From Fuerstiella sp. (GTDB lineage: Bacteria > Planctomycetota > Planctomycetia > Planctomycetales > Planctomycetaceae): a stretch of 34,939 nt of DNA. The translations under genes and the position numbers were made by a program. How positions within the stretch are numbered: position 1 is the first letter of the stretch; each line of letters opens with the position of its first letter. Below, in pieces: positions 1-7,206 of this stretch. Location of the stretch: the NCBI GenBank assembly GCA_022843805.1, contig JALHMY010000100.1, positions 1 through 34,939 on the forward strand. The letters run 5' to 3'. Under the pieces are notes generated by a model, which was not told the DNA's origin, searched no databases, and saw only the letters and a list, made by a program, of their open reading frames with translations.

Positions 1-987
1 GGCCAGGTTGTTCAGACTCGCTGTGGCCTGGCCTCTCGGCCACGGGTTAAACGTCTCAGTTTTTCGGTGCAGGAATCCTTAACGGCGTTGCCGACAGGGG
101 TTGCACAACAAAGCCTGGGATCGCCGTGAACACGGCGCACCCGAAGAAAAACACAGGAAAATGCGATTGAACCCCAACGGGGTTCCACAGGACGATGAAC
201 GATCGATCGCTGCTTTGTGGAACCCTTTCAGGGTTCGCAGCGAACGAACATTACGAACCTGGGGTGCGCCGCTTCGCGTCGACCCCAGGCTTTGTGGTGA
301 AACCCGTTCCGGGTTGAATCGCACTGTTTTCGCTCCCCCCAAAAATCCTTCACAGCGTTGCGCTGATCTTCTCGAGGCTTTCGGGCTGTCATCAAGGGTA
401 CAGCGTTGGCCCCCTTCGGCAAATTCGTACTTCCTGGAGACTCTGCCGCGGGACCACAGGCAGAACGGCCCCGCACCCCGGAACGAATTCGATGCCGGAC
501 TGTGTCTGTCAGGCATCGGGACTTTATGAACTGCATGACACACCGAACAAACCACACGAACTCCAAAGCTCCGGGGACGTCAGCAGACATGATATCCCTG
601 AATTTCCAACATGGGTACAATCAGAGGGTTATATCTGTCTCGGTTGCGAGCTGAGACGCCGGGATGCGCGAGTCTCGGAGAGACTCGCCTACGTGGGGGC
701 ATTGCCCCACCGGGGATTTTACTATGGGGAGTTCTGCCGGCGCCAGGGTGTGGTCGGGCGGCAGTGGTTTATTTGGGCAGACGGCATAAATGACAGAATA
801 AATGACAGAATACACCTAATCGGCGTTTGGCGTGAGTTCCGGCGAGCACGTAACGGCGATCGGCTCAGGTGAGTCGGTTTGGGGAGCTAAGCTGGTCTGC
901 TGTGTCGACGCGAGGCAAGCAGCTCGGATCGTCGATTTCAGAGTTCAACGGTCGTTCACTAAAGTTTGTTTCAGGGAACCGCGATCC
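1..987. repeat. Repeat-rich non-coding block with hairpins
   Basis: I see no convincing gene here; open frames in this stretch have no recognisable protein signature and overlap one another on both strands. The stretch is dense in inverted repeats. GGCCAGG at 1-7 pairs with CCTGGCC at 27-33. CGCCGTG-AA-CACGGCG lies at 122-137. Three related GAACCC/GGGTTC-type hairpins lie at 169-185, 220-236 and 301-315. GCGAGTCTC-GGA-GAGACTCGC lies at 668-688, and GTGGGG...CCCCAC at 693-710. A 12-bp unit (ATAAATGACAGA) is repeated twice in tandem at 786-809. A larger imperfect inverted repeat (about 104-144 against 258-299) encloses two of the small hairpins. Similar hairpin-rich intergenic repeats are familiar to me from planctomycete genomes, but I cannot assign a family name. 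Confidence 0.7.
104..299. repeat. Imperfect long inverted repeat enclosing small hairpins
   Basis: The left arm (about 104-144) reads CACAACAAAGCCTGGGATCG and onward. Its reverse complement matches the right arm (about 258-299), which reads GGGGTGCGCC...CCCAGGCTTTGTGGTG, with several substitutions and a one-base length difference. The enclosed segment holds the GAACCCC-AAC-GGGGTTC hairpin (169-185) and the GAACCC-TTTCA-GGGTTC hairpin (220-236). The near-symmetry suggests a structured repeat unit. It could be an RNA-level element, a decayed non-autonomous mobile element, or a chromosomal repeat; no terminal target duplication is visible. Confidence 0.55.
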
Positions 988-1722
988 ATGACGGAAGAAT
1001 TCACCCGCCGACTGAATCATTTTCAATCCGCACTGGATGTTCTCCGCCTGCCGCAACACCTGTCTGTCTGGGAAGCTCGTCCACCTCTGGCATTCACCGC
1101 TAAGGTTGCCGCCGCCGAAGCTGCAACCGCTCGACTCGTCGCGCTGATCCGACAGGCGGAACAGAACCGTATGCTACTTTTCGAAAAGGCTGACATTGAA
1201 GAAGCGGAACTGGAACAGGAAGCCTGCCTGATCGGACACTCTCTGACGCTTTGGCTGAGAGACCAGAACGATGAACGAAACGCTCAGAAACTTGACGGCA
1301 GTCTGAGTCAATGGCGAAGATTGACAGGTATTCCGCTGATTGACGCGGCCCGACTGGTGTATCAGATCGGCGAAGTATCGATGCGCGGAGCGAACAGCAA
1401 TACTCTGGCACACTACGGGGTCACCACCGCGTCGCTGGAAAAGTTGCGGGCAGAGACGGATGACTATGCGGCTGCCCTGACCGCTCCCGAACCTTCGGCC
1501 GACTGTCGTATCGCTCAACAGGTCTGTCAGCGATCGGCTGAAGTCGAAACACTGTTTGAGTCCATCGATACTCTGATTCAGCATTTCCGACCAGTCGCCG
1601 GTGGGAGTGCTCTGATCCGTGCCTGGACGGAGGCAAGGGCGGAACGCTGTTCGAGCCATCTGCGATTTCTGACTGACGCTGCTGTTCATCACAAGACTCC
1701 ATCATCACTGGTGATGGTCTGA
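988..1722 (+). CDS. Hypothetical protein, about 244 aa, helical
   Basis: I do not recognise the family. The start is placed at the ATG at 988, which has an AGGGA-type ribosome site about 12 bases upstream; the frame stays open further upstream, but into repeat-rich DNA. The predicted product has no signal peptide and no membrane segment. Its composition is rich in Ala, Glu, Arg and Leu with long stretches of likely alpha-helix; a charged stretch around residues 60-80 (EKADIEEAELEQEAC) looks like helix or coiled coil. No catalytic motif is obvious. It converges on the response regulator gene, with only 33 bp between the two stop codons. The ribosome site and a shorter, weaker set of reading frames on the other strand support a real gene, but function is unknown. 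Confidence 0.65.
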   Translation: MTEEFTRRLNHFQSALDVLRLPQHLSVWEARPPLAFTAKVAAAEAATARLVALIRQAEQNRMLLFEKADIEEAELEQEACLIGHSLTLWLRDQNDERNAQKLDGSLSQWRRLTGIPLIDAARLVYQIGEVSMRGANSNTLAHYGVTTASLEKLRAETDDYAAALTAPEPSADCRIAQQVCQRSAEVETLFESIDTLIQHFRPVAGGSALIRAWTEARAERCSSHLRFLTDAAVHHKTPSSLVMV

Positions 1723-1755
1723 GCTGGCTGCCGGGGCTGTGAACGCGGGGCTCCG

Positions 1756-3168
1756 TTATTCGCGATATTCAGCGGCCTGAATACCGTATCGGGCGAGCAT
1801 CTTGTGCATTCCCTGTCGGGACAACCCTGCCTCAATCGCCGCCCTTGTTACGTTGCCCCGATTGGATTTCAGCAGGGACATCAAATAGAGACGCTCGGCG
1901 TCCTTTCGAGTCTTCTGCGAACTCTCTTCTTCTGAACAGGACGAAGGCAGTGCCTCTTCAGAATTCTCTGAATTCAGGGCAGGCGGCAGATCATTCACGA
2001 CAATCTGAGCAGACTGAGTGAATGCAAGTGTTCGCTCCACCACGTTACGAAGTTCACGAACATTGCCTGGCCACGAATACCGACGAAAGCAGGATTTCAC
2101 TTCCTCAGAGAATCCTGTGATACGCATTCCGTCCGGCTGCAACTGACGGAGAAAGTAGTGGGCCAGCAGGATCACATCTTCGCCGCGATCGCGTAAAGGC
2201 GGCAGTTCAATATGAATCACCGCGAGTCGGTAGAACAGATCCCGACGAAACCTGCCGAGGCTAACCTCCGTCGCCAGATTCCGATTCGTCGCGCATACGA
2301 ATCGCGTGTTCAAAGTTTCGGCCGCTGTCTGACCAACGGGCGTAAATGTCTGCTCCTGAACTACTCGAAGCAACTTTGACTGCAGCAACAGCGGCAGTTC
2401 TCCAATTTCATCGAAGAACGCCGTTCCATTGTGACTTGCGGACAATAGTCCCTTCTGGTCTCTGATCGCTCCGGTAAACGCTCCTTTTGCATGTCCGAAC
2501 AGAACGGATTCGAAAAGGCTCTCAGGCACTGCAGTGCAGTCGATGACTTGAAATGAATGGCGGCTCCTGTCGCTCTGCTGATGAATCGTTCTGGCGACCA
2601 CCTCTTTTCCGGTCCCGCTTTCTCCGGTGATCAGGACATTGGTGTCGGTACGACTAATCCGATCAAGAACGCCGAACAGTTTTTCCATCGGAGGACTTTC
2701 ACCGATGATCCCCGATGACTTTGATGGTGGACCAGCCTCCTGTCGCCAAATGTCCGTTGTATCTGCGATCACCTGCCCGGGACGTCGGCCAGTCAGTGCC
2801 CGACTCACAGACGACAGCAGATCCTGATATTGCACCGGCTTGATCAGATAATCGACGATGCCAAGTCGCAGGCTCTCAATTGCACTCGGCAGAGATGGAA
2901 CGCCGGTGATGACAATCAGAGGAACGTCAGGCCATTCTGTTCGACCCTGATGCAGTAGTTCGAGTTGCAGGTTTCCCGGCATATTCAGATCTGACAACAC
3001 AAGATCGAAAGTGCACTGTTGCATGGCAAGTATCGCGGCACGGGCGTCCGGTACACATTCGCACAGATAACCTGCCCTGCGCAGCAGATCGCCTGTGGTA
3101 CGCAGGTAAAGCGGTTCATCGTCAGCAATCAGAATTCGCTTTGGAGGATAATCAGGTTGTTGACTCAT
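1756..3168 (-). CDS. Sigma-54-dependent response regulator (NtrC family)
   Basis: 470 aa, full length for the NtrC/AtoC class. Domain order is receiver (about 10-125), AAA+ sigma-54 interaction domain (about 153-385) and a Fis-type helix-turn-helix (about 422-462). In the receiver, the acidic pair D16-D17, the predicted phospho-acceptor D60 (LVLSDLNMPG), T88 and K110 are all present. The AAA+ domain has Walker A GESGTGKE (182-189), the sigma-54 contact loop GAFTGA (229-234) and Walker B FFDE (251-254), so it should be an active transcription activator. It would be phosphorylated by the kinase encoded immediately upstream; its start lies inside the 3' end of that gene (17-bp overlap), implying one transcript and translational coupling. 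The targets are unknown. The palindrome at 4520-4539 is a candidate binding site. Confidence 0.95.
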   Translation of the reverse strand: MSQQPDYPPKRILIADDEPLYLRTTGDLLRRAGYLCECVPDARAAILAMQQCTFDLVLSDLNMPGNLQLELLHQGRTEWPDVPLIVITGVPSLPSAIESLRLGIVDYLIKPVQYQDLLSSVSRALTGRRPGQVIADTTDIWRQEAGPPSKSSGIIGESPPMEKLFGVLDRISRTDTNVLITGESGTGKEVVARTIHQQSDRSRHSFQVIDCTAVPESLFESVLFGHAKGAFTGAIRDQKGLLSASHNGTAFFDEIGELPLLLQSKLLRVVQEQTFTPVGQTAAETLNTRFVCATNRNLATEVSLGRFRRDLFYRLAVIHIELPPLRDRGEDVILLAHYFLRQLQPDGMRITGFSEEVKSCFRRYSWPGNVRELRNVVERTLAFTQSAQIVVNDLPPALNSENSEEALPSSCSEEESSQKTRKDAERLYLMSLLKSNRGNVTRAAIEAGLSRQGMHKMLARYGIQAAEYRE

Positions 3169-4345
3169 TTGCAGGACACTCGATGCGTTCAGGAAACACA
3201 GCAGTAAAGCGACTGCCGAAGCCCGGATGGGTATCGACTAAAACAGAACCGCCCATAGATTCGATCAGGTTTCGAGATACAGAAAGTCCCAGCCCCATTC
3301 CCGTTCCAGGGGCACTGATCCGTGTTGTAAAGAATGGATCAAAGATTCGCGGAAGCAGATCGTCAGGGATACCCGGTCCGTAATCCTGCACAATGATGTG
3401 AATCTCACTGTCCCGCCTTTCGAGACACACTGAAACTTCAGTATTGACGGGAGCGGCGAGAATTGCATTATGGATCAGGTTATAAAGAATCTGCTTCACT
3501 GACCCTTCAAGCAACAGAACCGGAGTGGCAGGGTCAAGACCGCTGGTCGTGAGCGTCACACGCTGCTTCTGTGAAATGCACTGCAGCAGTGCGACCACCT
3601 CCATAACAGTCCGTTCCAGCATGAACTCCCGTGGCTCCTGTCGAACCGGTCCGTACAGCTGATACATCTGAAGGATGATGGAACTGATACGCTGGATTTC
3701 CCGGTCGATAAGTTCCAGCAGCTCATAATGTTCGTGATCCGGTGATAGATCTGATCTGATCAGTTCAAAAGCATTGCGAATACCGGCCAGCGGATTATTG
3801 ATTTCATGGGCGACCCCGGCAGCCAGCTGTCCGAGTGCCGCAAGCTTTTCCATCTGCCTTTTATGCTGCTCCAGCTGACGGATTCTCGCCGTGCGTTCCT
3901 GTACCAGATTTTCCAGATGTGCAGCATGGAGTCGGAGCTGTTCACGCAAATGGTGCCGTTCCGTCATATCGCGAATACTGGTTCGAAATCCCAGATGACG
4001 ACCATTTTCGTCATACATCGGTTGCCACGACACAGCGACGCGACGCCTGTTGCCGGCCCGATCCAGTATTTCGAATTCCTCGTCATTTCGCGAAAGTCCG
4101 CGCATTGCTTCGGACAGAATCTCACGAATCCGTGGACGGCATTCCGAGGCGGTCATTGGAAACGGGTAGTCGGGCATCTTCAGACATTCTTCCGGAGTAT
4201 ATCCCGTCATTCGCTCAACGGCTGGATTCACCCACAGCAATCGACCGTCGGGACCATGCCAGCCCTCCCAGTCGTAGGTATAGTCAGCGACCGTTCGAAA
4301 GCACGCTTTTCTGATGACATTGTCTGAGTTGGGCTCGAACGGCAT
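3152..4345 (-). CDS. PAS-domain sensor histidine kinase
   Basis: 397 aa. There is no signal peptide or membrane span, so it is predicted to be a cytosolic sensor. It has an N-terminal PAS domain (about 20-130, including WVNPAVERMTGYTPEE), a short coiled coil (about 130-168), a HisKA domain with H180 in the H-box (GVAHEINNPL), and a GHKL ATPase domain. The ATPase domain carries an N-box around 285-295, G1 DYGPG (321-325), F-box FDPFF (335-339) and G2 GTGMGLGL (347-354). All residues for autophosphorylation are present. The ATG has a GAGG ribosome site about 9 bases upstream. It overlaps the response regulator gene by 17 bp, so the two form a cognate NtrB/NtrC-like pair. The PAS ligand cannot be told from the sequence, and no Cys or heme motif is evident in the PAS. 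Confidence 0.94.
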   Translation of the reverse strand: MPFEPNSDNVIRKACFRTVADYTYDWEGWHGPDGRLLWVNPAVERMTGYTPEECLKMPDYPFPMTASECRPRIREILSEAMRGLSRNDEEFEILDRAGNRRRVAVSWQPMYDENGRHLGFRTSIRDMTERHHLREQLRLHAAHLENLVQERTARIRQLEQHKRQMEKLAALGQLAAGVAHEINNPLAGIRNAFELIRSDLSPDHEHYELLELIDREIQRISSIILQMYQLYGPVRQEPREFMLERTVMEVVALLQCISQKQRVTLTTSGLDPATPVLLLEGSVKQILYNLIHNAILAAPVNTEVSVCLERRDSEIHIIVQDYGPGIPDDLLPRIFDPFFTTRISAPGTGMGLGLSVSRNLIESMGGSVLVDTHPGFGSRFTAVFPERIECPANESTT

Positions 4346-4795
4346 GAATTACAGCCTCAGTGTTACACCGTCTGAACGACACCGATGATGGCCGATCGGG
4401 CTGCCATAGTCCAATCCTGATCGGCAGCCACCGCCATTCACATTGTGGTCCGCAAATGGTCACCGCAGCAACCCTGATTCATCATCATTACTGATCCCAG
4501 GATTGGACCTGGCACCCTGGTGTCAACCAGGGTTGACACTGACACCGATGGCGACAACCTCAGGCGACATTTAACAGCTCGAAAGCGTCACTCACCAGCG
4601 ATCAGATCCGAACGTCAGCCAGCCGTTTCTCAAAGCAACAGTGAAGTACTCTTCGAGAATTCGCGGGGAAACGTCGCTATGGACGACGATCGCCGCAATT
4701 GCATCTCTGCAGTGGTACGATGATTGCTTTCTCCACCCGCGGTCAGACGAATCGCGCTGACGGGTTTTTCACAACTCAGGGAGTGGAGTTAATCG
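4346..4795. other. Divergent intergenic region, 450 bp
   Basis: This lies between the divergently transcribed kinase gene and the small secreted protein gene. The clear feature is the perfect palindrome at 4520-4539. A 67-codon frame at 4520-4723 has no ribosome site or recognisable product and I treat it as chance. No tRNA or small RNA is evident. It should contain the promoters of both flanking genes, but I could not place convincing -35/-10 boxes. Confidence 0.6.
4520..4539. promoter_or_regulatory. Perfect 20-bp palindrome, candidate operator/activator site
   Basis: GTGTCAACC, a two-base AG centre, then GGTTGACAC gives two perfect 9-base arms. The spacing is typical of a dimeric helix-turn-helix binding site. 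It lies about 175 bp upstream of the histidine kinase start and 257 bp upstream of the small secreted gene, distances at which NtrC-type activators bind. Autoregulation by the adjacent response regulator is an inference; another regulator could use it. Confidence 0.45.
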
Positions 4796-5047
4796 ATGAA
4801 CGCGTTTCGACAATTGCTCATGGTTTCGGCGCTTGCCATCTTCGTGGCCTCTTCCAGTGTTCAGAACAGTGCTGAGGGTGCTCTGTTCCGAAAAGTTCTC
4901 CCTGCAAGCACCTCAAAAACCACCAAATGCAGGCCAACCGGAGGATTGTTTGAAAGCCGTCCGGTGAGTCCCACCAGTTCATGGAGCCATCAGCATCCGA
5001 AATGGAGATCTGATCGCAAAGCTTCAGGAGCGGCATTTCGCCCGTGA
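4796..5047 (+). CDS. Small predicted secreted protein, 83 aa
   Basis: The ATG is preceded by a good AGGGAGTGGAG ribosome site. The first ~28 residues form a typical Sec signal peptide: a short basic start, the hydrophobic core LLMVSALAIFVA, and likely cleavage after an Ala-rich segment. The mature part (about 55 aa) is basic, Ser/Pro/Lys-rich and has no recognisable domain. A strong intrinsic terminator lies 40 bp past the stop, so it is probably transcribed alone. Small secreted basic peptides of this sort are common and poorly characterised in planctomycetes. The gene is short, so I am only moderately sure it is translated. Confidence 0.6.
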   Translation: MNAFRQLLMVSALAIFVASSSVQNSAEGALFRKVLPASTSKTTKCRPTGGLFESRPVSPTSSWSHQHPKWRSDRKASGAAFRP

Positions 5048-5088
5048 GGCAGCCTGAATCCCGGAATGTCCATTTCTGTTACCGCAGG

Positions 5089-5130
5089 CCCCGATCACCA
5101 ATGACTCGCGTCATTTCTGATCGGGGTTTT
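5089..5130 (+). terminator. Intrinsic terminator after the small secreted gene
   Basis: CCCCGATCA (5089-5097) pairs perfectly with TGATCGGGG (5118-5126). An inner stem ATGAC/GTCAT (5101-5105 with 5110-5114) is nested inside, and TTTT follows at once. The GC-rich stem plus T-run is a classical Rho-independent terminator for the plus strand. Confidence 0.8.
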
Positions 5131-5187
5131 CCGCACAATCCCGGTATGCACTGATTCGACCTTATAGTTTCTGAGAGTGGCTGATAC

Positions 5188-5221
5188 GGACGACTGTCCC
5201 ACTTGCTGAAACAAGTCGTCC
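5188..5221 (-). other. 3' stem-loop after the Hsp90-like gene
   Basis: GGACGACT (5188-5195) and AGTCGTCC (5214-5221) are perfect complements, with an alternative inner stem ACTTG/CAAGT. It starts 4 bases after the Hsp90-like stop codon. No T-run follows on the minus strand, so it may protect the mRNA 3' end or be a weak terminator. Confidence 0.45.
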
Positions 5222-5224
5222 CGA

Positions 5225-7090
5225 TCATTTGTCGCGTCCCCAGAGGGCTTCCGCAATCCAGTCGAGGTCTTCAGTCTGCGAACGTGCGGCATCGGAAGTT
5301 CGGCCGGCACCGGCGGAACTCAGTGAACTGTTAACGAGCAATCGCAGTACACTGGCCAGAGGGCTGGTGGTTCCCTGCTGGAGAGCTCGCTGCACAAGCC
5401 GATGTTCACGGTTCAGAATCACCTCATTCCGCCCGGTCGGCGCCTGCTGGAAATGTGCATCGATCAGTCGCTGAAAACCCTGCGGAATGTCCCCGCCCTT
5501 CCGCAGATCCTCAAACGTCTGGGCCAGTTCATACCTCTCATTCAGGAATGCCATCACAGGCTGATGAGGATGAAACGAGGCGACCATGACCGTGGCACCC
5601 GTGGCCTTCAGAAATTCGGCCCATTCAGCTGATGCATCTTCTGAATCGGTAATGCCGAGCACGGAGACGGAGAAGTTGGGCGATGACGGACTCGCGGCAC
5701 GCAGATCGACGGTATGCTCAAACGTATCGGAGATCATGGCTGCCAGGAGAGACTCTTCGAAACTCCGCAGAGTATGCACACATGGCGATTTTACAGTCGC
5801 AAAGACATCGTCGATGTATCGTTCCTGACGGCGGTCAGCGTTGTACCAGACAACTTGATCAATATCCGACTCGAACAGCGGATCCGCTTCACTCTGAGCA
5901 AGAATCTGATCAAACGTCAGACTGCCGCGAGATGTTTGCCAGCGGTAAATCTGTCGCAGAATGGCTCGAAGGCGAGGTTCACCCAGAGCGGCTCCGGTCA
6001 GTGCATAGCGATGCCAGTTGACAATCGCTTCAACCCGAGTTGGCTGACTGATCACCAGTTGTTCAAGATGTTCAAAAATAAATTCGTTCAGAGCAGACTG
6101 TACCTGCCGAAACACTTCATCGCGGACCAGATCTTCGCGACTGGCCGTCGGCGAACAGTTTTCCAGTTCCAGAACACCGCGGATAAAGCTGGCCCAGGGC
6201 GGTACCAGATCACGAATTCGCCGGGAAATCACCATTCGCCGAACAGTGACCGCCACAGTCGACTCATCGGCGAACCCAGGAGTCCGCTGAGGGGAAATGT
6301 AAAGTGCGCCGGCGATGGAAGCTGGCTTTTCGATTCGAATAGGAATCACATCCAGAGGTGATTCGTTAAAATAACCGGCCAGTTCAAGTTCGATTTCTTC
6401 CGGGTCGGGAGTTGCCTGAAACCACGCAACGTTAATCACATTTACACGCGCCGGATCATCGTTCAGATGAATGGGCACACCCAGAAAGTCGGCATATTCG
6501 CGAATGATGGCTTCCAGCTGATCGCGACTTTTTGCCAGGCTTTCGTATTGTTGTTTCAGACACAAAGTGACTGTAGTGCCCACCTCAGTTCGATCCGACT
6601 GTGACAGCAGGATGCTCGTCCCCGGACCTGCTTCCCATCGGACTCCCTCGCTGGCATCCTGTCGTCGACTTTCCACAATCAGTCGGTCGGCCAGCATAAA
6701 TGCGCTGAACAAACCAATCCCAAACTGGCCGATCAGCCCATCGCCATCTCCGGTAATCGCCAGCCGCTGTTCATCCGTTCCGCGTCCTTTGAGCAGGCCT
6801 GTAATGCCGATTCCGAGCGTTCCCAGAAACTCTTCAGCGTCTTTCGGGCTGAGTCCCACACCGTCGTCTGAAAACGTCAGTGTGCCTTTCTGAGCATTTT
6901 GCCGAATGTCGATCCGTCCCTTGTAATCCAGATCTTTCCGGCGACGCCGCATGATCGCATCGTGAGCGTTCTGGATCAGCTCGCGGATCGGCGTATCCAT
7001 CCGACTGTACAGCGACGACCCCATGATCTCGATGACACCGGCAATATCGACTTTAAAAGGGATCTCTCGACTCCACACTGCTGACAGCAC
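5225..7090 (-). CDS. Divergent Hsp90/HtpG-family chaperone
   Basis: About 621 aa, the size of bacterial HtpG. The N-terminal GHKL ATPase has the catalytic Glu and ATP/Mg Asn (E37, N41 in RELIQNAHDA), the D-box DDGVGL (75-80) and the glycine-rich lid motif GQFGIGLFSAF (121-131). The middle domain contains FIRGVLELE and the Hsp90-type SRE with R318 (gamma-phosphate contact by homology). The C-terminal part (about 560-600) is short and divergent. All key catalytic residues are kept, so it should be an ATP-driven chaperone. Sequence around the ATPase looks closer to the 'Hsp90 family' variants than to canonical HtpG. No ATG is suitable: GTG at 7090 is the outermost start, and GTG at 7078 has GGAG 11 bases upstream and is an equally good choice. 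It follows the Hsp70-like gene by 116 bp. Confidence 0.88.
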   Translation of the reverse strand: MLSAVWSREIPFKVDIAGVIEIMGSSLYSRMDTPIRELIQNAHDAIMRRRRKDLDYKGRIDIRQNAQKGTLTFSDDGVGLSPKDAEEFLGTLGIGITGLLKGRGTDEQRLAITGDGDGLIGQFGIGLFSAFMLADRLIVESRRQDASEGVRWEAGPGTSILLSQSDRTEVGTTVTLCLKQQYESLAKSRDQLEAIIREYADFLGVPIHLNDDPARVNVINVAWFQATPDPEEIELELAGYFNESPLDVIPIRIEKPASIAGALYISPQRTPGFADESTVAVTVRRMVISRRIRDLVPPWASFIRGVLELENCSPTASREDLVRDEVFRQVQSALNEFIFEHLEQLVISQPTRVEAIVNWHRYALTGAALGEPRLRAILRQIYRWQTSRGSLTFDQILAQSEADPLFESDIDQVVWYNADRRQERYIDDVFATVKSPCVHTLRSFEESLLAAMISDTFEHTVDLRAASPSSPNFSVSVLGITDSEDASAEWAEFLKATGATVMVASFHPHQPVMAFLNERYELAQTFEDLRKGGDIPQGFQRLIDAHFQQAPTGRNEVILNREHRLVQRALQQGTTSPLASVLRLLVNSSLSSAGAGRTSDAARSQTEDLDWIAEALWGRDK

Positions 7091-7142
7091 TCCAAATCAG
7101 ATTCAACGACAGGAAGGACGGGAAAGGACTGCGTGTTGTATC

Positions 7143-7190
7143 CGCCGCCGATCATCCCCGCAAACGGCGGCGAACAATCCAGTTCGCCGC
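7143..7190 (-). promoter_or_regulatory. Two mutually exclusive hairpins between chaperone genes
   Basis: Read on the minus strand, GCGGCGAAC pairs perfectly with GTTCGCCGC (7190-7182 with 7175-7167, six-base loop). The same middle segment can instead pair downstream as CGCCGCCG with CGGCGGCG (7172-7165 with 7150-7143, 14-base loop). The two stems share bases 7167-7172, so only one can form at a time. The element begins 17 bases after the Hsp70-like stop. It resembles an attenuator or RNA switch controlling the Hsp90-like gene, but there is no T-run, so a terminator form is not shown. Confidence 0.5.
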
Positions 7191-7206
7191 GATCGTCATT
7201 ACTCGA

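Noticed and set aside
101..872. Several overlapping frames of 60-158 codons on both strands
   Set aside because: They run through hairpin repeats, have no ribosome sites and contradict one another; I regard them as chance.
4510..4525. Sigma-54-like promoter, TGGCAC with a downstream TGTC
   Set aside because: The -24 half is good but the -12 half lacks the required GC, so it overlaps the palindrome by chance as far as I can tell.
5714..6361. Open frame of 215 codons on the plus strand
   Set aside because: It lies opposite the Hsp90-like gene, whose conserved motifs explain the open frame.
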